6,429 nt of DNA from Acidobacteriota bacterium (GTDB lineage: Bacteria; Acidobacteriota; Terriglobia; Versatilivoradales; Versatilivoraceae). The notes under the pieces were generated by a model. That model saw only the letters and a list, made by a program, of their open reading frames with translations, ran no database searches and had not been told where the DNA came from. Below, piece by piece: positions 5,701 to 6,429 of this stretch. The first letter of the stretch is position 1. Every line of letters starts with the position of its first letter. The DNA is taken from the NCBI GenBank assembly GCA_026706225.1, contig JAPOZE010000281.1, positions 1-6,429 of the forward strand. Direction: 5' to 3'. Made by a program: the position numbers and the translations under genes.

Positions 5701-6429
5701 GCTTGTCAGCACAACGGTGTAATCTCTCGATGCCCCTTCAGGAATGGACAAGTGGGTGGGGGCGATCCTGACGCCGACACTGTCATCATCTCTCACGGAG
5801 ATTCGGACATCTCTCAGAATCAAGCCATCGTAGGAACCGTCCGAACTGGTGGCTGAATGAGCCAACCTGGCGCTGTCATCCGCCGCGTCATCGTCGGGAA
5901 GGGCTTCAACGGTTACGGTCTGGGGTTGGTTCCAACTCGCTCCCGTAAAGATCAAGGTTCCTTTCTCGATCCTGATGTCAGGATTCCCGCTGTGGCTGAT
6001 GGTGACCGTCACGTCTTGGGTCGGCTTTGAGGTCAAAACCACCTCGTAGCTGTCGCTGCCCCCTTCGCCAATGGTCAGTTGCGTCGGGGTGATGGTCACG
6101 CCGGCGGTCTCGTCGTCGGTGGCTGTAACGGAAACTTCCGAAACCGTAGTCCCGTTGTAGTCCTCGTCGTTGCTGGAGGCAGCGTGGCTGAGCGTCGCCG
6201 TGTCATCGACGGCGTCGTCGTCATGCGAAGCCGACACCGTCACCGTCTGCTCCTGATTCCAGTTGGAGTCCGTGAAGGTCAGCTCCCGGTCATCGATGCC
6301 AATGTCCCCGTCCCCGCTGTGGGTGATGGTCACCGTCACGTTTTGGGTCGGCTTTGAGGTCAGGACCACCTCGTAGCTGTCGCTGCCCCCTTCGCCAATG
6401 GTCAGTTGCGTCGGGGTGATGGTCACGCC
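2764..6429 (-). CDS. Autotransporter-like surface protein with Calx-beta-like repeats and outer-membrane beta-barrel (5' partial)
   Basis: The frame is open at the right edge, so the start and any signal peptide are missing; 1221 codons are visible (the edge Gly is residue 0). The valine codon GTG at 6426 lies inside a repeat and is not the start. Residues 0-760 are seven tandem repeats of 108-109 residues, beta-rich and acidic, with a Calx-beta-like pattern. Residues 767-801 (from LPVLLSAMSGALAES to ERRRQLERMKQ) look helical and match the alpha-helix threading the barrel in autotransporters. Residues 802-850 are a flexible linker. Residues 852-1220 alternate polar and apolar positions with aromatic girdles (WGHGDFQHF, FHPYLYWQPH, GFWGIGGMGRGSV) and end in RIRMSIPF, a terminal-Phe signal used in outer-membrane barrel assembly. 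Length and layout suit a type V autotransporter domain of about 370 residues. The repeats are probably exposed on the cell surface and may bind calcium through their Asp-rich loops; adhesion is a plausible but unproven role. The gene converges on the Nramp-like gene. Confidence 0.88.
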   Translation of the reverse strand, partial: GVTITPTQLTIGEGGSDSYEVVLTSKPTQNVTVTITHSGDGDIGIDDRELTFTDSNWNQEQTVTVSASHDDDAVDDTATLSHAASSNDEDYNGTTVSEVSVTATDDETAGVTITPTQLTIGEGGSDSYEVVLTSKPTQDVTVTISHSGNPDIRIEKGTLIFTGASWNQPQTVTVEALPDDDAADDSARLAHSATSSDGSYDGLILRDVRISVRDDDSVGVRIAPTHLSIPEGASRDYTVVLTSKPALAVVLKVSSDNSDLTPSPGSLTFDPADWNTPQTIRARAAQDDDARDDSARFSHAATGADPTYHGIPVDDLGIVVRDNDSAGVKVTPTRLEMPEDASTTYTVSLTSRPSQPVVVALSHSGDPDISANVAQVSFAPSEWETPGTVTVRASRDPDALDDSATLKHSASSTDSTYDGAPVDPVRITVGDLDSAGIAITPLLLTIDEGYSRTYTVVLTSKPSQDVVVEVNRRGDEDVVPQPDALTFTGSNWNKPQTVSVQALQDPDSVDDTATLAHSTTSADGAYGGLAAPDVSVSVIDDDATGVSVSPQELNIREGGSRAFTVGLASKPSSTVHLSLRSNNNDISTSPVSLTFSPATWSTTQEVSVAVAQDDDATDEVGTLTFSAASSDSTYHGIPVPEVSVDVTDDDTAGVRVVPNPHMSVPEGESATYTLVLLSQPMAAVAVAISSSNPRKLAVALNEVTFTRDNWNVARPVAFETFHDDNTLDEKEVLSHTAVSPDPNYKDISVTPLQVTITDRTAEELTRTLPVLLSAMSGALAESIRTAVESRFERRRQLERMKQKQGWWMPTYHQNRSRHSPGFDPSAGPETGPVLSRTSFGLPLAGNSFAGSDWRPVLWGHGDFQHFNGSSSLVDFRGGLRATHVGMDLLSTRQVITGLSFARSWGAMDYSDEREGRLAAGFNTFHPYLYWQPHRRLGFWGIGGMGRGSVDMRDPRLAHVFNSEFRMWAGGLRSLLTRPGNNELGLRVDGFTSNIGIDPYERIGEVSGKASRVRAMLEAVHQRGGRKRSFSLKSEIGGRVDRGEAVHGTSIETGLRLGFIDNPTGLDLALQGRMLLFHDGGYRDWGAGLQASWDPGKKRRGLRMSAAASHGQVGPGGSTLWNRSFAHVPGPDRGLPADRVAVDRIDSQAAYGVEVLRGRGLLTPFSRLRWTGHGEQLSVGSEFGLQPPSPGTNPLNLELEGVRGKSSRGTDMGVRIRMSIPF
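4147..6429 (-). repeat. Seven tandem Calx-beta-like repeats, about 327 bp each
   Basis: Units in protein order are 6103-6429, 5776-6102, 5452-5775, 5125-5451, 4798-5124, 4474-4797 and 4147-4473. Each starts with G(V/I)xxxP, followed by a Glu-containing turn (EGGS, EGAS, EDAS), a Ser/Thr-x-Pro motif (usually LTSKP), a conserved Trp near position 56-57 (NWN, SWN, DWN, EWE, TWS), an Asp-rich segment such as DDDAxDD near 70-76, a late Tyr (usually DxTYxG), and a closing (D)DDS/TA. Units 3 and 6 are one residue shorter (108), losing it between the Ser/Thr-Pro motif and the Trp. Unit 7, next to the barrel, is the most divergent: LLSQP replaces LTSKP and DRTA replaces the closing Asp run. More units probably lie beyond the window because the first one begins at its edge. 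Confidence 0.9.
5987..6429 (-). repeat. Near-identical direct repeat between passenger units 1 and 2
   Basis: The 116 bases at 6314-6429 and the 116 at 5987-6102, exactly 327 bp apart, differ at five positions (6323, 6331, 6342, 6363, 6364). The encoded starts of units 1 and 2 differ by only one residue over about the first 35 (Asn or Asp at position 30), while the rest of the two units has diverged normally. This suggests recent duplication or gene conversion limited to the first third of the unit. Confidence 0.85.

Noticed and set aside
6424..6426. GTG near the right edge as the true start of the autotransporter-like gene
   Set aside because: It encodes the second residue of a repeat unit and the frame stays open to the edge; no signal peptide follows.
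4147..6429. The regular 327-bp period considered as a CRISPR or non-coding satellite
   Set aside because: The units are far too long for CRISPR, stay in one reading frame, and are conserved at protein level with mostly diverged DNA.

Overview
The window is GC-rich bacterial DNA with no RNA gene, insertion sequence or CRISPR array that I can see. The large gene on the right encodes a beta-barrel ending in phenylalanine. That is an outer-membrane signature, so the host is very probably a Gram-negative (diderm) bacterium. An SLC5-like sodium symporter hints at a sodium-rich, possibly marine or host-associated, habitat. I cannot name the phylum from sequence alone; Acidobacteriota or a proteobacterium would both fit, and this is only a guess.

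Layout. (1) Positions 1-47 hold the first 15 codons of an unidentified minus-strand gene that leaves the window on the left, with a good ribosome-binding site. (2) Positions 48-267 are a divergent intergenic region unusually rich in dyad symmetry. It holds a 14-bp palindrome with flanking direct repeats, a nearly perfect 25-bp palindrome just upstream of a TACAAT -10-like box, and a 15-bp palindrome directly before the next ribosome-binding site. (3) Positions 268-1833 (+) encode a complete, TTG-initiated sodium:solute symporter (SSS/SLC5 family). (4) Immediately downstream, on the same strand and ending at 2731, is a short Nramp-like membrane protein. Its reading frame clearly extends upstream of its first in-frame start codon, and it lacks the second half of a normal Nramp transporter. 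A TTG overlapping the symporter stop codon has a good Shine-Dalgarno sequence but lies in the wrong frame, suggesting a one-base frameshift or assembly error. (5) Positions 2732-2763 are a 32-bp gap between convergent genes containing an all-GC hairpin. (6) Positions 2764 to the right edge (-) encode the C-terminal 1221 residues of a giant autotransporter-like protein: seven tandem Calx-beta-like repeats of 108-109 residues, a helical linker and a C-terminal outer-membrane beta-barrel. Its N-terminus and signal peptide lie outside the window.

The symporter and the Nramp-like gene look like a two-gene transcription unit controlled from the palindrome-rich region. The autotransporter-like gene is convergent and separately transcribed. 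Nothing links its function to the transporters. The most interesting points are the disrupted and shortened Nramp-like gene, the symmetric regulatory region, and recent DNA-level homogenisation between two neighbouring surface-protein repeats.
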